This document shows, piece by piece, positions 1 to 10,026 of a stretch of DNA of 64,000 nucleotides. This DNA is from Moringa oleifera (taxonomy: Eukaryota > Streptophyta > Magnoliopsida > Brassicales > Moringaceae): positions 6,595,001-6,659,000 of the forward strand of contig JAJFZO010000087.1 of assembly GCA_021397835.1 (NCBI GenBank), given 5' to 3'. Within the stretch, counting starts at the first letter, position 1, and every line of letters begins with the position of its first letter. The notes below the pieces were generated by a model. That model saw only the letters and a program-made list of their open reading frames with translations, searched no databases and had not been told where the DNA came from. The translations under genes and the position numbers were made by a program.

Positions 1-128
1 AAAATTACAACAATGGAATGCCAATCTTTGGGATTTATTTGTAAAGTCTCTATTCCTTGGTAATTAAAGCCCAAAGATCTATGAACCAGCCCGTGTTTGA
101 CTAGCCAAACAGACAAAGGACCTTGCAT
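1..128 (-). pseudogene. ndhJ: ndhJ 5' fragment (plastid NDH subunit J), cut by window edge
   Basis: The complement reads from ATG at 126-128 through [13 protein letters not shown] and on to a DWHSI motif, the N-terminus of the plastid NAD(P)H dehydrogenase subunit J. This is a peripheral-arm subunit of the thylakoid NDH complex used in cyclic electron flow. Only about 42 codons lie in the window. It sits just downstream of ndhK, as in the plastid ndhC-ndhK-ndhJ operon. A second, nearly full-length and broken copy is at 39232-39706. The seen part is still open, but the setting (NUPT with decayed neighbours) makes function unlikely. Confidence 0.85.
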
Positions 129-215
129 CTTTTTTTATTTCCCCTGCACTTTTTTTTTTTTTGTATAAGATAAGTATTTCACATTTATGGTGAACTCTAA
201 TTTATGAAGATTAAT

Positions 216-881
216 TCATGGGAAAAATACTGAACTTTTGTATTTGAAAAATTTTTCAGCAAGGATCTTTGAAGTGGATGATGGTTGATAGAGTAATTCT
301 TGATCATAATTTCTAGTACGCGTACTGCGTACAAAAATAAATTTGTGATTAGTAATAAAACATCGATTCCCTTGTTGAGATCGAATTCTATCTTTATAGA
401 TTTCTTGAGATATTTTCTTATGAAGTTTTGTTATAGCATCTATAACTGCCTCTAGTTTAGGTGGACAGCCTGATAAATAGACATCCATAGGAATTAACTT
501 ATCAACTCCATGAATAGTACTATAAGAATTAGTACTGAACAGCCCTCCTATAATTGTACATGCTTCCATAGCAATAACATACTTTGGTTCAGGTATTTGT
601 TCATATAATCTCACTAAAGAAGGAGCCATTTTCATTGTTACTGTGCCGGTTGTTAAAATTAGGTCCACCTGTCTAGGACTCGATCTTGGTACCAATCTAT
701 AACTATCAAAGTCGAATTTTGAGCTTATTAATAAGGCAAATTCAGTGAAGCAATAACTGGTACCATAAAGAAGCGGCCATAAACTGGAAAGTCTTGACCA
801 ATTTGAAAGATCGTTTAATGTAGTTGAAATAATTGAATTTTGGGTTGTTCGATCAACTAAGGTAAACTCAATGGAATTCAT
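216..881 (-). CDS. ndhK: ndhK-like open frame (plastid-derived, probably non-functional)
   Basis: A 221-residue frame, near the usual 225 or so, begins [16 protein letters not shown] and is recognisable along its whole length as NdhK, the iron-sulfur subunit (NuoB/PSST family) of the plastid NDH complex. The family's paired cysteines near residue 53 read SYC here instead of SCC, so one 4Fe-4S ligand is lost. Other substitutions are mostly transition type (GACTITGG to [16 protein letters not shown] to LSGCPPKL). The C-terminus is slightly altered and ends early. It follows ndhC with operon-like spacing. The frame is open, but the missing ligand and the broken neighbours suggest a decaying nuclear copy. 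A 3' fragment of a second copy lies at 38983-39119. Confidence 0.75.
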   Translation of the reverse strand: MNSIEFTLVDRTTQNSIISTTLNDLSNWSRLSSLWPLLYGTSYCFTEFALLISSKFDFDSYRLVPRSSPRQVDLILTTGTVTMKMAPSLVRLYEQIPEPKYVIAMEACTIIGGLFSTNSYSTIHGVDKLIPMDVYLSGCPPKLEAVIDAITKLHKKISQEIYKDRIRSQQGNRCFITNHKFIFVRSTRTRNYDQELLYQPSSTSKILAEKFFKYKSSVFFP

Positions 882-953
882 GATTGTCTCAATGTTCTTA
901 ATTTTTTTTTTTTACTTTTTACTTTTTATTGTAATTGTCTGAATATTCAAGAA

Positions 954-1316
954 CTAAGACCATTCCAATGCTCTTTTTTGCCACGCATAAACTAAACCAA
1001 CAATTAGGATAAGCACAAAAATGGAAGCTTTTATAAAAATGGATACCCCCAGTACATCGAAACTCATTGCCCATGGATAAAGAAAAACTGTTTCAACATC
1101 AAAAACAATAAAAACTAGAGCAAACATATAATAACGAATTTGAAATTGTAACCAAGCATCGCCCATTGGTCTTATGCCCGATTCATAATTAGGGAGTTTC
1201 TCTGGACCTTTGTTAGTTGGAGCTAAAACTCCAGAAATTAGAAATGCCAAAATAGGAATAGCACTTGATATTATTAGAAATGCCTAAAAAATATCATATT
1301 CGTAAAGTAGAAACAT
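954..1316 (-). pseudogene. ndhC: ndhC, full length with one nonsense codon
   Basis: Reading from ATG 1314-1316 gives 120 codons plus stop, exactly the usual NdhC length (Nqo7/NuoA-type membrane subunit of the plastid NDH complex). The family core [18 protein letters not shown] and the C-terminal ALEWS are clear. Codon 10 is TAG where the family has Trp (TGG), so only a 98-residue internal frame starting at a later Met stays open. Other changes are missense. Order ndhC, ndhK, ndhJ on one strand is the normal plastid operon. Confidence 0.85.
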
Positions 1317-2530
1317 AGACGAACTCCTATGAATGTGGAAAATATACCGGATTAGTTGATTCGAATTGGAATTCATTGTTAAGTCATACATAATTGTTTA
1401 GTCCAAACAAAATTTTAATTTGATCGAATCGTCTAGTTTCGTTTGTTTGCTATGGTACATGTTTCGTTTTAAGATTTATTGATTGAAATCTTATTTTATT
1501 TCCATTACACTTATTTTTCGATATAGTTCGATATAGTATAAATAAATATAAATTTCTCTTATACAAAACAAATCAAACTTTCTCACTTTCACCTCGCTTC
1601 GTATTTTTCTAAATAAAGTAATAAAATATGGCAGAAATTCTCAACTAAATAGAATTCTCATTTTTTTTTAATTTTAATATGTATTAGAGTATTAGAAATT
1701 AAAAATTCTTAAATTAAAATTAGAAATTCTAAATAGATTTCTTATTCTATTTTTAATATTATTATCTATTTTCAATCTATTTTCATTATTTTTATTTTAT
1801 TAATAATATAATTTTTTATATTAATAATATTATTTTAATATTAATTATTTTTAATTTTAAAATTATTAAATAACAAATAAATTTTTTTATTATTTATATT
1901 TATATTATAAAAATAAAATATTATGTTCTGTTTATGAAATTTTTTTGTGAAAATCTCTTCGTTTTTCAAACTCTGACGTGTCCATAAATGCAGTAAGGCC
2001 TTTCTAGATCCATGTGGCTTACTATTAGATTCGATTGAGGTTGAGTTAGGTTTGAGTTTTTATCTTTAACCAGATTTATGTAATAATTTTGAATCCACAA
2101 ATTCAACAAGATTCAGTGGGTATACAAAAAAAAGAAGTATCACTAACTCTTTGATTGCAGATAGTAAAAGAGAAAAATTCATATATAATTAATCCGCCTA
2201 CGAAGATTAATGAAGAAAAATTGCTTTGTTTTGGTTGATCAGAGATTAGAAAGAGATATATAGTGATTGGATCCATTGAAATGAAATGCACTTTTGTTTT
2301 CAATTTTGCTCTAAATGATCCCTATGTGAGCAGACTTATGGGAATGATTTTATTTTGATGAACCAAGTAAGCAGAAAGTGCCTGTTACAAACAAGAAAGA
2401 ATACAATAATGAGGAAAAAACTATACAATTTTTTGTATTTGAATATTATTTATAATATTATTTATTTATAATATAAATAAAATTATATTTATAATTTATA
2501 AATAAATAATAAAATAGTATAGGTATAGGT
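1317..2530. other. ndhC-trnV(UAC) spacer, very AT-rich
   Basis: This is the intergenic region expected between ndhC and trnV-UAC in plastomes. Positions 1640-1920 are almost pure A/T with many short inverted and direct repeats (ATTAATAAT types). Short open frames here (for example 2103-2303 on the minus strand) resemble no family I recognise. I see no gene. Confidence 0.6.
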
Positions 2531-3212
2531 AGGGCTATATGGATTCGAACCATAGATCTTCTCGGTAAAAGAGATCAAACGGATTATTATCAAAATGATT
2601 TGAATTCTTTCAAAGACCCAACATGCATTTTTTTTTCTGTTTTGCATTGGGCTCTTTCATTAACTGATATTTATATCAGTTAGTCTACCATATTTTTTCT
2701 TAACAGAAAAGAAAATGACTTCGCGTGCTGTGATTGATTTTTGAATTCTAATACAATACAAGAGTATTACTAAAGTGTTTGAAAGAAGGGTTATCTTGAC
2801 GTAGGTTTGCTTTTGGCTAAGATCAACCTAAGTTAAATGGAGTCTCTATCATCCTGATTAACAAATCATACATGAAACCTCATACACCTTAAGGTTCATA
2901 GTCATAGGACGAAAAGAGAATTTTTGAGGTCCTTATACGCATTATGCCTAGCATTGAACAGATTGGGTATTCACCCTATCAATATCTAAAATCAATGATG
3001 GATTCTATTTGGCTCCCACCTAAAAGAGCACCAAAATCGGACCGAATCATTTCTCAAGCTATTGTTCTCTTGTTCCTGAAAAGTCATGGAGTAAGACATT
3101 GATTTCTCAATAAGATAAGATCAACCAATTCATTTGATTGCATGATGGACTCCTCTGAAACACATTGGCACACGTGTAAACGAGGTGCTCTACCTAACTG
3201 AGCTATAGCCCT
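2531..3212 (-). tRNA. trnV-UAC: trnV-UAC with group II intron (plastid-derived)
   Basis: The 5' exon is the complement of about 3174-3212 (AGGGCTATAGCTCAGTTAGG) and ends with the UAC anticodon. The 3' exon is the complement of 2531-2565, with several transitions in the T-arm (ATGGTTCGAATCC for ACGGTTCGAGTCC). The roughly 600-bp interval matches the length and sequence character of the plastid trnV group II intron. The plastid intron needs organellar splicing factors, so the nuclear copy should be inert. Confidence 0.85.
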
Positions 3213-3397
3213 TATGTTTGTGATACATATTTTGTCTTATCATATTATGTAGATAATTTCTTGTCAAGATAAATATTACATGATCCAACATCATATCTCT
3301 TTGATCTGTTTGATTAGTATTGCTTATAAGTAATATTGGATTTATAATCCATCGATGTGATAGGTGTCCCTTTTGTTTCTCTTTATGATGATAAATG

Positions 3398-3470
3398 ACT
3401 TACTTAACTCAGTGGTTAGAGTATTGCTTTCATATGGTGGGAGTCAATGGTTCAAATCCAATAGTAGGTA
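3398..3470 (+). tRNA. trnM-CAU: trnM-CAU (elongator, plastid-derived)
   Basis: A 73-nt cloverleaf sequence with CAT at the anticodon position and a TTCAAATCC T-loop. It differs from the usual plastid sequence by a few C-to-T or G-to-A changes (ACTTACTT for ACCTACTT, TATGGTGG for TACGGCGG). It lies head to head with trnV-UAC, as in plastomes. Confidence 0.85.
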
Positions 3471-3471
3471 G

Positions 3472-3510
3472 AACTTATTAGATACCATTGGCCATGGTAT
3501 CTAATAAGTT
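3472..3510. repeat. Perfect 16-bp inverted repeat just after trnM
   Basis: Arms 3472-3487 and 3495-3510 are perfect reverse complements around a 7-nt loop. It sits immediately 3' of trnM and is a plausible plastid 3' stem-loop (RNA stabiliser or terminator-like) carried over with the block. It remains unmutated, unlike much of the surrounding DNA. Confidence 0.75.
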
Positions 3511-3535
3511 TTTCTACCCACCTTCTTTTTCTTTT

Positions 3536-3963
3536 ATTGACTTTGATACTTCCAAAATTCTTACTACGTACGTAGTTTGCTTGTGCTTAATCTTTACCGA
3601 TTCCATTATAAATCATGTAAGAACTTAATATAAGCGGATTTTTTGGAGTATTTCATCAATAATGTTGGATTAGAATCACTTTTTTTTTTTACTCTACACC
3701 AGTGATTTCACTATTATTAGTGAACAATAATGGAATAATTTCTTCATATTCATAGAAATAGGGGACATAATTCACATGGATATAGTAAGTCTCACTTGGG
3801 CTGCTTGAATGGTAGTCTTTAGATTTTCCCTTTCACTCGTTGTATGGGGGAGAAGTGGACTCTAGAGGTACTACTAATTGAGTTAAGAAACCAAACTATA
3901 TCAATTGTTTTCTAGATTGTTCTGCAAAGCCGTTTTTACTATTAAATTTAATTCATTTTTTTA
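3536..3963 (+). other. Plastid block: petN with both flanks, displaced
   Basis: Homologous to the complement of about 24470-24905 in this same window, including flanks on both sides of petN. It is inserted between the trnM end and a ycf2 piece, a join that does not exist in plastomes. The left edge is near 3536-3540 and the right edge near 3963. Confidence 0.75.
3776..3865 (+). pseudogene. petN: petN copy A, one internal stop
   Basis: Reads MDIVSLTWAA, then TGA, then MVVFRFSLSLVVWGRSGL and stop: 29 codons plus stop, the full length of PetN (cytochrome b6f subunit VIII, one transmembrane helix). The Leu codon after AA has become TGA. The native stop TAG is kept. The other copy, at 24572-24661, keeps the inner frame but has lost its stop, so the two copies decayed separately. 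Confidence 0.85.
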
Positions 3964-4251
3964 ACCTTAGTCTATTAGTGAACCCTCTCTCTAGGGATTG
4001 TGAAAGATGTTCCACTAGAAATATTCTTGTTATTACTTTGACTCATATTCCCCAAGAAGTGGATCCCGCTCTAATAGCCCCGAATAAATTAAATACATGC
4101 ATTAAGATACGAAGGCTTCTTATTCCACAACAACGAAAGCACTTTTTCACTCTTCCATATACTAGGGGATTTCACTTGGAAAATAAAATATTCCATACTA
4201 ATGGATTCGAGTCCATAACCATGGGTTCCAATGCATGAGATCTTGTGTCCA
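3964..4251 (+). pseudogene. ycf2: ycf2 internal fragment
   Basis: Encodes [19 protein letters not shown] through [17 protein letters not shown] to ITMGSNA, a stretch of Ycf2 downstream of its AAA-type ATPase domain (plastid Ycf2 belongs to the FtsHi import-motor complex). About 95 codons are present, and it joins atpF intron sequence at about 4251 in mid-gene. The same stretch occurs on the minus strand at about 62930-63215 within the larger ycf2 copy. Plastid ycf2 is never next to petN or atpF, so both ends are illegitimate joins. Confidence 0.85.
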
Positions 4252-4765
4252 AATGCAGCATGGTACTCTTTCTACTACTATAGTTAAAATAGAAATATTC
4301 TCAAAATGAATAGTTAGAATTTTTTCGATATAAAACACTTATGTCAATAAAATAATTTGAGCCTTTTATTTTTATTAGAAATGGAAAAATGAGTATTTCA
4401 AACCCTTTTTTTCTAATGCTAAATTGATGACCTTGGTATAAAGTAAGAAGAATTCTTTAGATTTGAAATAAAAAAAAAGAAAAAACTTTGCTGACAATTA
4501 TATATTTTTAGTCGGTTAAAAGAATCCTCTGAATATTTCAGTTTTGGATGAGTGATCATCCTCGATTTTTTTTTTTAATATGAATAGAGAAAGAGGGATA
4601 GGATAGGCTCATTACATTAAAAAAAGATATGTGAATTAACCCTTCATAAGTATAAATGATTGAAGTAATTGATCGTGAGAGCCAAATGAATCGAAAGATT
4701 CATGTTTAGTTCGGGAAGGGATTATCGAATTTTTTGAAATGAATCTAAAGATAATCCATTTTCAT
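4252..4765 (+). other. atpF group II intron, 3' part
   Basis: This lies directly upstream of atpF exon 2. Positions 4675-4730 contain GAGAGCC, a GAATCGAAAGATTC hairpin and TTCGGGAAGGG, the pattern of a group II intron 3' domain. The intron 5' part and exon 1 are absent because the block begins in the intron. A homologous 3' intron end is at about 17050-17123 on the minus strand. Confidence 0.65.
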
Positions 4766-5177
4766 TAAGTGATTTATTAGATAATCGAAAACAGAGGATC
4801 TTGAATACTATTTGAAATTCAAAAGAACTACGCGGGGGGGCCATTGAACAGTTAGAAAAAGCCCAGGCTCGCTTACGCAAAGTAGAAATAGAGGCCGATC
4901 AGTTTCAAATGAATGGATACTCTAAGAGAGAACGAGAAAAATCAAATTTGATTAATTCAACTTATAAGACTTTCGAACAATTAGAAAATTAGAAAAATGA
5001 AACCATTTTTTTTTTTAACAACAAAGAGTGATTAATCAAGTTTGACAACAGGTTTTCCAACAAGCTTTACAAGGAGCTATAGGAATTCTGAATAGTTGTT
5101 TGAGTAAGGAGTTACATTTATGTACCATTAATGCTAATATTGGTATGTTTGGGGTGATGAAAGAAATAACTTATTGG
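4766..5177 (+). pseudogene. atpF: atpF exon 2, copy A (ATP synthase CF0 subunit b)
   Basis: Reads LSDLLDNRKQRILNTI, then [15 protein letters not shown] and further to [11 protein letters not shown]. It is the stalk-helix part of AtpF, the peripheral stator subunit of chloroplast ATP synthase. Stops occur early (NTI followed by TGA where Arg CGA is expected, and a TAG in the QLEN region), plus a homopolymer frameshift near 4825-4840. The native stop position (5175-5177) is TGG, so the last frame runs on through the spacer into atpA. Exon 1 is missing. Copy B is at 16641-17049. Confidence 0.8.
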
Positions 5178-5237
5178 TCCTTTACTTTTATTATAGACAT
5201 TATTTTTTTGCTTCAAAAAAAGAATTTAGAAATACTC

Positions 5238-6761
5238 ATGGTAACCGTTAGAGTCGACGAAATTAGTAACATTATCCGTGAACGTATTGAGCAATATAAT
5301 AGAGTAGTAAAGATTGTAAATACAGGTACCGTACTTCAAGAAGATGACGACATCACTGGTATTTATGGTCTTGATGAAGTAATGGCAAGTGAATTAGTAG
5401 AATTTGAAGAGGGTACAATAGGCATTATCTTGAATTTAAAATCAAATAATGTTGGTGTTGTATTAATGGGTGATGGTTTGATGATATAAGAGGGAAGTTC
5501 TATCAAAGCAACAGGAAAAATTACGCAGATACCCGTGAGTGAGGCTTATTTGGGTCATGTTATAAATGCCCTGGCTAAACCTATTGATGGTCAAGGTGAG
5601 ATTTCAGCTTCTGAATCTCTTTTAATTAAATCTCTTGCTCTAAGTATTATTTCGAGACGCTTCATAAATGAGCCTTTTCAAGTAGAACTTATTGCTATTG
5701 ATTCGATGATCCCTATAGGACGTGGGTAGCGAGAATTAATTATTGGGGACAAATAGACCGATAAAACAGCAGTAGCCACAGATACAATTCTCAATCAACA
5801 AGGGCAAAATGTAATCCGTGTTTATGTAGCTATTGGTCAAAAAGAATCTTCTGTGGCTCAGGTAGTGACCACTTTGTAGGGAAAAGAGGCGATGGGATAC
5901 ACTATTGTGGTAGCCAAAACTGCGGATTCTCCAACTACATTACAATATCTCATGGCTTATACATGAGCTGCTTTGGCAAAATATTTTATGTACTGTGAAT
6001 GACACACTTTTAATCATTTATGATGATCCTTCCAAACAAGCAAGGCTTATCACCAAATATCTCTTCTATTACGAAGACCACCTAGTTGTGAAGCTTATCC
6101 AGAAGATGTTTTTTATTTGCATTCAAGTCTTTTAGAAAGAGCCGCTGAATCAAGCTCTCAGTTAGGTGAAGGAAGTATGACTGCTTTACCAATAGTTGAG
6201 ACCCAGTCGGGAGACGTTTCGGCTTATGTTCCTGCTAATGTAATTTCCATTACAAATGGACAAATATTCTTATCCGTCGATCTATTCAATGCTGGAATCA
6301 GGCCATCTATTAATGTAGGTATTTCTATCTCTAGAGTCGGATTTGCAGCTTAAATTAAAGCTATGAAATAAGTAGCTGGCAAATTAAAATTGGAATTGGC
6401 TCAATTCGTCGAAGTGGAAGCCTTTGCGCAATTTGTTTCTGATCTCGATAAAGTTACTTAGAATCAATTGGCAAGAGGTTAACAATTACGTGAGTTACTC
6501 AAACAATCCCAATCAGCACCTCTCACGGTGGAAGAACAGATAATGACCATTTACATCGGAACGAATGGTTATCTTGATTCATTAGCACTTGGACAGGTAA
6601 GGAAATTTCTCATTGAGTTATGTACTTACTTAAAAACGAATAAACCTCAGCTCCAAGAAATCATATCCTCTACCAAGACAATCACTAAGGAAGTAGAAGC
6701 CATTTTGAAAGAAGCTATTCAAGAACAAATAAAATGTTTTCTACTTCAGGAACAATTATAA
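5238..6761 (+). pseudogene. atpA: atpA copy A, full length, frame kept, many stops (ATP synthase CF1 alpha)
   Basis: From ATG 5238-5240 ([19 protein letters not shown]) to TAA 6759-6761 is 1524 nt, exactly 507 codons plus stop, the family length. Open stretches at 5238-5489, 5535-5729, 6117-6353 and 6528-6761 are all in the same frame, so there is no net indel. At least eight in-frame stops break it, nearly all explicable as CAA/CAG to TAA/TAG, TGG to TGA/TAG or CGA to TGA. The Walker A region (family GDRQTGKT) reads GDK-stop-TDKT, losing the P-loop. In functional plastids AtpA is the non-catalytic nucleotide-binding subunit of F1. It follows atpF as in the plastid operon. Copy B at 12246-16579 is inverted and transposon-split. 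Confidence 0.9.
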
Positions 6762-6962
6762 ATAAATAAAAGAAATCGATCATTCTTAATCTTTATTCTT
6801 TAATTTAGTTAATTTCATTTTCATTTAATAATAATATAAGTTTTTAAGTATTAAATAAGTATGTAATATATATAACATAAGTAAATATAACATAAGTAAG
6901 CATCTCTTATTCAAATAATTCAATATTTCTTTCTTAACATAGAAATATATATGAAAGTAAAT

Positions 6963-7034
6963 TGCTTCCAATAGGATTTGAACCTATACCGAAGGTTTAG
7001 AAGACCTTTGTCCTATCCATTAGGCAATGGACGC
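6963..7034 (-). tRNA. trnR-UCU: trnR-UCU copy A (plastid-derived)
   Basis: The complement reads as plastid trnR-UCU with anticodon TCT and a GGTTCAAATCC T-arm. Acceptor pairing is weakened (GGAAGC for GGACGC at the 3' end). Located downstream of atpA on the opposite strand, as in plastomes. Copy B is at 11973-12044. Confidence 0.85.
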
Positions 7035-7121
7035 TTTTCATTTCAATTTTTTTTCACACTTTTTTACTTTACTATCTTTTGTTCAGAAAAAATAAAGAAT
7101 ATGTGAGACAATTTTTGGAAT

Positions 7122-7160
7122 TATGTATTAATTCACTTCAATGAAGTGAATTAATACATA
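7122..7160. repeat. Perfect palindrome, 19-bp arms with 1-nt centre
   Basis: Arms 7122-7140 and 7142-7160 are exact reverse complements. It lies in the trnR-trnG spacer. The matching site in copy B (about 11850-11882) is the same palindrome with mismatches in the outer arm. Confidence 0.8.
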
Positions 7161-7203
7161 TTCAAATAGATATTATCTCTATAATATAGAACGGGGAATC
7201 CAA

Positions 7204-7975
7204 AGCGGGTGGCGGGAATCGAATCCGCATCGTTAGCTTGGAAGGCTAGAGGTTATAGTCGACGTCGAGTCATCATTTTTAACATCTCTAATTCAAAACC
7301 AAACATGAAGCTTTGGTTTCATTTAGCTCCTCTATGGAAGATGGATAAATTCCCAGATATAATAAAACAAGAACGAAATAAAAATGCGACCCATCACACT
7401 TATGTTAGGTTTTCTCTCTGAATGCATTCAATTTAGAACAATTTGCTTTATAGATGATCCCTTTAGAAGAGGGAGATTATAACAATCTTTCTAGTTACTT
7501 CATTCTCTATTTCTGTTTAATAGAATCCTTAGGAAAAGTATTTTGTTTCCATCGAGCTAAAACCATATGTCGATGTCTCTAATAAACTAAAGTTATCGTT
7601 TATTTGCTATTTTGCTTAAATTTTTTCTATACAAAACAAAAATTGAATTGAAGATTTAGTTACGATTACAAATAAATTTTTCTATCTTTATCCATGGATC
7701 CTTTTCTCATACTTATTCAATTGGAAATAGCGATCCAATTCAAAAATTATGTTTTGTAATTTCATAATCCAAATTAGTTTTTCAATTTATGATTGACTCT
7801 TGAATATGAATCACAAGAATGTAACTCTTCCTTGAATTTTTTATTGAAAGATAAAGGATTAAATCATTTTAAGAAATAAAGTTTTTTATCGTAAGATGAA
7901 CCAAATCAAAGGACCCCTTAACTATTAATGGGGCTAATAAAACAAATCACACTTTTACCGCTAAACTATACCCGC
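7204..7975 (-). tRNA. trnG-UCC: trnG-UCC with group II intron, copy A (plastid-derived)
   Basis: Exon 1 is the complement of 7953-7975 (GCGGGTATAGTTTAGCGGTA) and exon 2 the complement of about 7204-7251, with anticodon TCC and T-loop GGATTCGATTCC. The intervening roughly 700 nt is the usual plastid trnG-UCC intron. Copy B is at 11036-11803 on the other strand. Open frames inside (7209-7421 on the plus strand) are accidental. Confidence 0.8.
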
Positions 7976-8465
7976 TACAATGCGATTATTGTATATCAAA
8001 GGACCTTTTGTCGAACAAGGTAATTGGACGTAATCAAAATAAAATAGAATTAGAAAAAAATCCTGAAAATTAGAGCATTGATGCGTTTTGTCAAGAGACC
8101 TAATGAAATTAGTAAAAGAGGGCTTATTTGAGTTATTTTGTTTAATAACTAAATAAAATAAGAAGGTATTTTTTTTTCTTTTGTTGGAGGAATTTTGATA
8201 GATAGGGCTTAGCAAAAAGGCTAAGTTATAGCATAAAAATGTATTGGCAAGAATTCATATTTCCTTTATTTTAATATATTTAAAGATATTTTTTATATTT
8301 AAATATATTTTTTAGAAAAAATATAATAAAATTTATTATAAAATAAATAATTTAATATAAAATTTTAAAATAAAAATATATATATATTATATTATTAATA
8401 TATTATAATTAAGATTTTCTTGTATTTTAATTGATGTAAATAAAAAAATTAAAATAAAAAAATAA
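7976..8465. other. trnG-trnS spacer piece, AT-rich; ends at a block join
   Basis: Homologous in inverted orientation to about 10540-11035. Positions 8270-8460 are nearly all A/T. Similarity to the trnS-trnG spacer stops at about 8455, and ndhB 5' sequence starts at about 8466. No gene seen. Confidence 0.65.
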
Positions 8466-8481
8466 ATGCAGTTACTAATTC

Positions 8482-9051
8482 ATGATCTGGCATGTACAGA
8501 ATGAAAATTTCATTCTCGATTCTACGAGAATTTTTATGAAAGCCTTTCATTTGCTTCTCTTCGATGGAAGTTCTATTTTCCTAGAATGTATCCTAATTTT
8601 TGGGCTAATTCTTCTTTTGATGATCGATTCAACCTCTAATAAAAAAGATATGCCTTGTTTGTATTTCATCTTTTCAACAAGTTTAGTAATGAGCATAACA
8701 GCCCTATTGTTTCGATGGAGAGAAGAACCTATGATTAGCTTTTTAGGAAATTTTCAAACGAACAATTTCAACGAAATCTTTCAATTTCTTATTTTGCTAT
8801 GTTCACCTCTTTGTATTCCTCTATCCGTAGAGTACATTGAATGTACAGAAGTGGCTATAATAGAGTTTCTATTATTCATATTAACTACTCTAGGAGAAAT
8901 GTTTTTATGCGGTGCTAACGATTTAATAACTATCTATGTAGCTCCAGAATGTTTCAGTTTATCCTCCTACCTATTATCTGGATATACCAAGAAAGATGTA
9001 CGGTCTATTAAGATATTGTATGAAAGTATAATTTATTCTATTCTCTTATGA
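8482..9051 (+). pseudogene. ndhB: ndhB exon 1 fragment, copy A (NDH subunit B)
   Basis: A 189-residue open frame begins [18 protein letters not shown] and follows NdhB exon 1 to [19 protein letters not shown], after which a deletion scrambles the sequence. NdhB (NuoN type) is a proton-pumping membrane subunit of the plastid NDH complex. Several transmembrane segments are visible ([32 protein letters not shown]). The last 70 or so codons of exon 1, the intron and exon 2 are absent, and the next base pairs belong to the psbK upstream region. A near-complete copy is at 57855-60015. The frame is open here while the longer copy is broken, so the two have separate histories. Confidence 0.85.
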
Positions 9052-9086
9052 GAATGGAAGGATTTTTTATTAAGTGAGTTCAAAGA

Positions 9087-9144
9087 AGTATTTTTACTCT
9101 ACCTTACATTCCTTTAGTATTTTTACTCTACCTTACTTTCCTTT
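9087..9144. repeat. Tandem duplication, 2 x 29 bp
   Basis: Units 9087-9115 and 9116-9144 differ at one base. They lie in the region upstream of psbK, just after the ndhB join. This is a simple tandem duplication, which may be inherited from the plastome or have arisen later. Confidence 0.8.
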
Positions 9145-9222
9145 CTTCATTTAGACCTTATATAAATAACATATTAATAACTCAATCAAAATCAAATTAT
9201 CTACAAGAACAAAATATTTGTT

Positions 9223-9408
9223 ATGCTTAATATATTTAAATTGATCTGTATTTGTTTTAATTCTTCCTTTTTTTCGAGTAGTTTTTTATTCGCCAAATTG
9301 CCCGAGGCCTACGCTTTTTTGAAGCCAATCGTAGATGTTATGCCAGTAATACCTATTCTCTTTTTTCTCTTAGCCTTTGTTTGGCAAGCTACTGTAAGTT
9401 TTCGATGA
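9223..9408 (+). CDS. psbK: psbK, open reading frame intact (photosystem II protein K)
   Basis: 61 codons plus stop: [13 protein letters not shown], then [17 protein letters not shown] and [15 protein letters not shown]. This is the full PsbK precursor length with its single membrane helix, which in plastids binds CP43 in photosystem II. Substitutions against the typical sequence include Ser to Lys in the leader and Asn to Lys in AFLNPIVD. It sits upstream of psbI, as in plastomes. It is short, so it may be intact by chance. No nuclear-type transit peptide precedes it, so I infer a non-functional copy. Confidence 0.8.
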   Translation: MLNIFKLICICFNSSFFSSSFLFAKLPEAYAFLKPIVDVMPVIPILFFLLAFVWQATVSFR

Positions 9409-9845
9409 GATCCTTAATACCGTCCTAGAAAAATTCATGATTTATTTGAGAAAAAAAATTTAACAATTGAGAAGATCAAATAAGTCCTACAGTATGAACG
9501 AACCCCTAATTCAAACATTGAAATTTTTGGGTAGACGTGATAAATCTGAATCATCCCATTTCCTTGTTTTGAACCTCTTTTTTCACTGAAAAAACCTTTA
9601 GAGTCCACCATAACACAATACCTAATTGTTTGTATGAAAAAAATTTTGTAATAGGAAAGACTCAACTCTTATCTTCTTACAAATGAATTCTCAAAAAATC
9701 AAATCTTTTCTGTTTGATTTAATTTATGAAAATTATCGAAATCGCTTCATTTCTTTGTATCAAAATAAATAGGATATGTGGTATAAAAATAAATAATCTA
9801 TTCTCTTTTCTCCCTAAATAAAGATAAGATCTTGGAGATTGTGTA
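9409..9845. other. psbK-psbI spacer
   Basis: This is the expected intergenic region between psbK and psbI. An accidental minus-strand frame at 9435-9665 matches nothing I know. No gene seen. Confidence 0.6.
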
Positions 9846-9962
9846 ATGTTTACTCTCCGACTCTTTGTTTACACCTTAGTGATATTTTTTGTTTCTCTCT
9901 TCATCTTCAAATTCCTATCTAATGATCTACGATGTAATCCCGGACATGAAAAAAAAATAAGG
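9846..9962 (+). pseudogene. psbI: psbI, 3' frameshift (photosystem II protein I)
   Basis: Begins [20 protein letters not shown] and continues [15 protein letters not shown], the whole of PsbI (about 36 residues, one membrane helix). An extra A in the run near 9950 shifts the frame, so the normal stop is missed and the frame runs on. Substitutions include Gly to Lys and Pro-Gly to Leu-Arg. Order psbK, psbI, trnS is the normal plastid one. Confidence 0.85.
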
Positions 9963-10026
9963 TTTTTGTTTGTTATAATATTATTAAGATTTTATCTATT
10001 CTAATTCCACATCATCAAAAAAGAAA

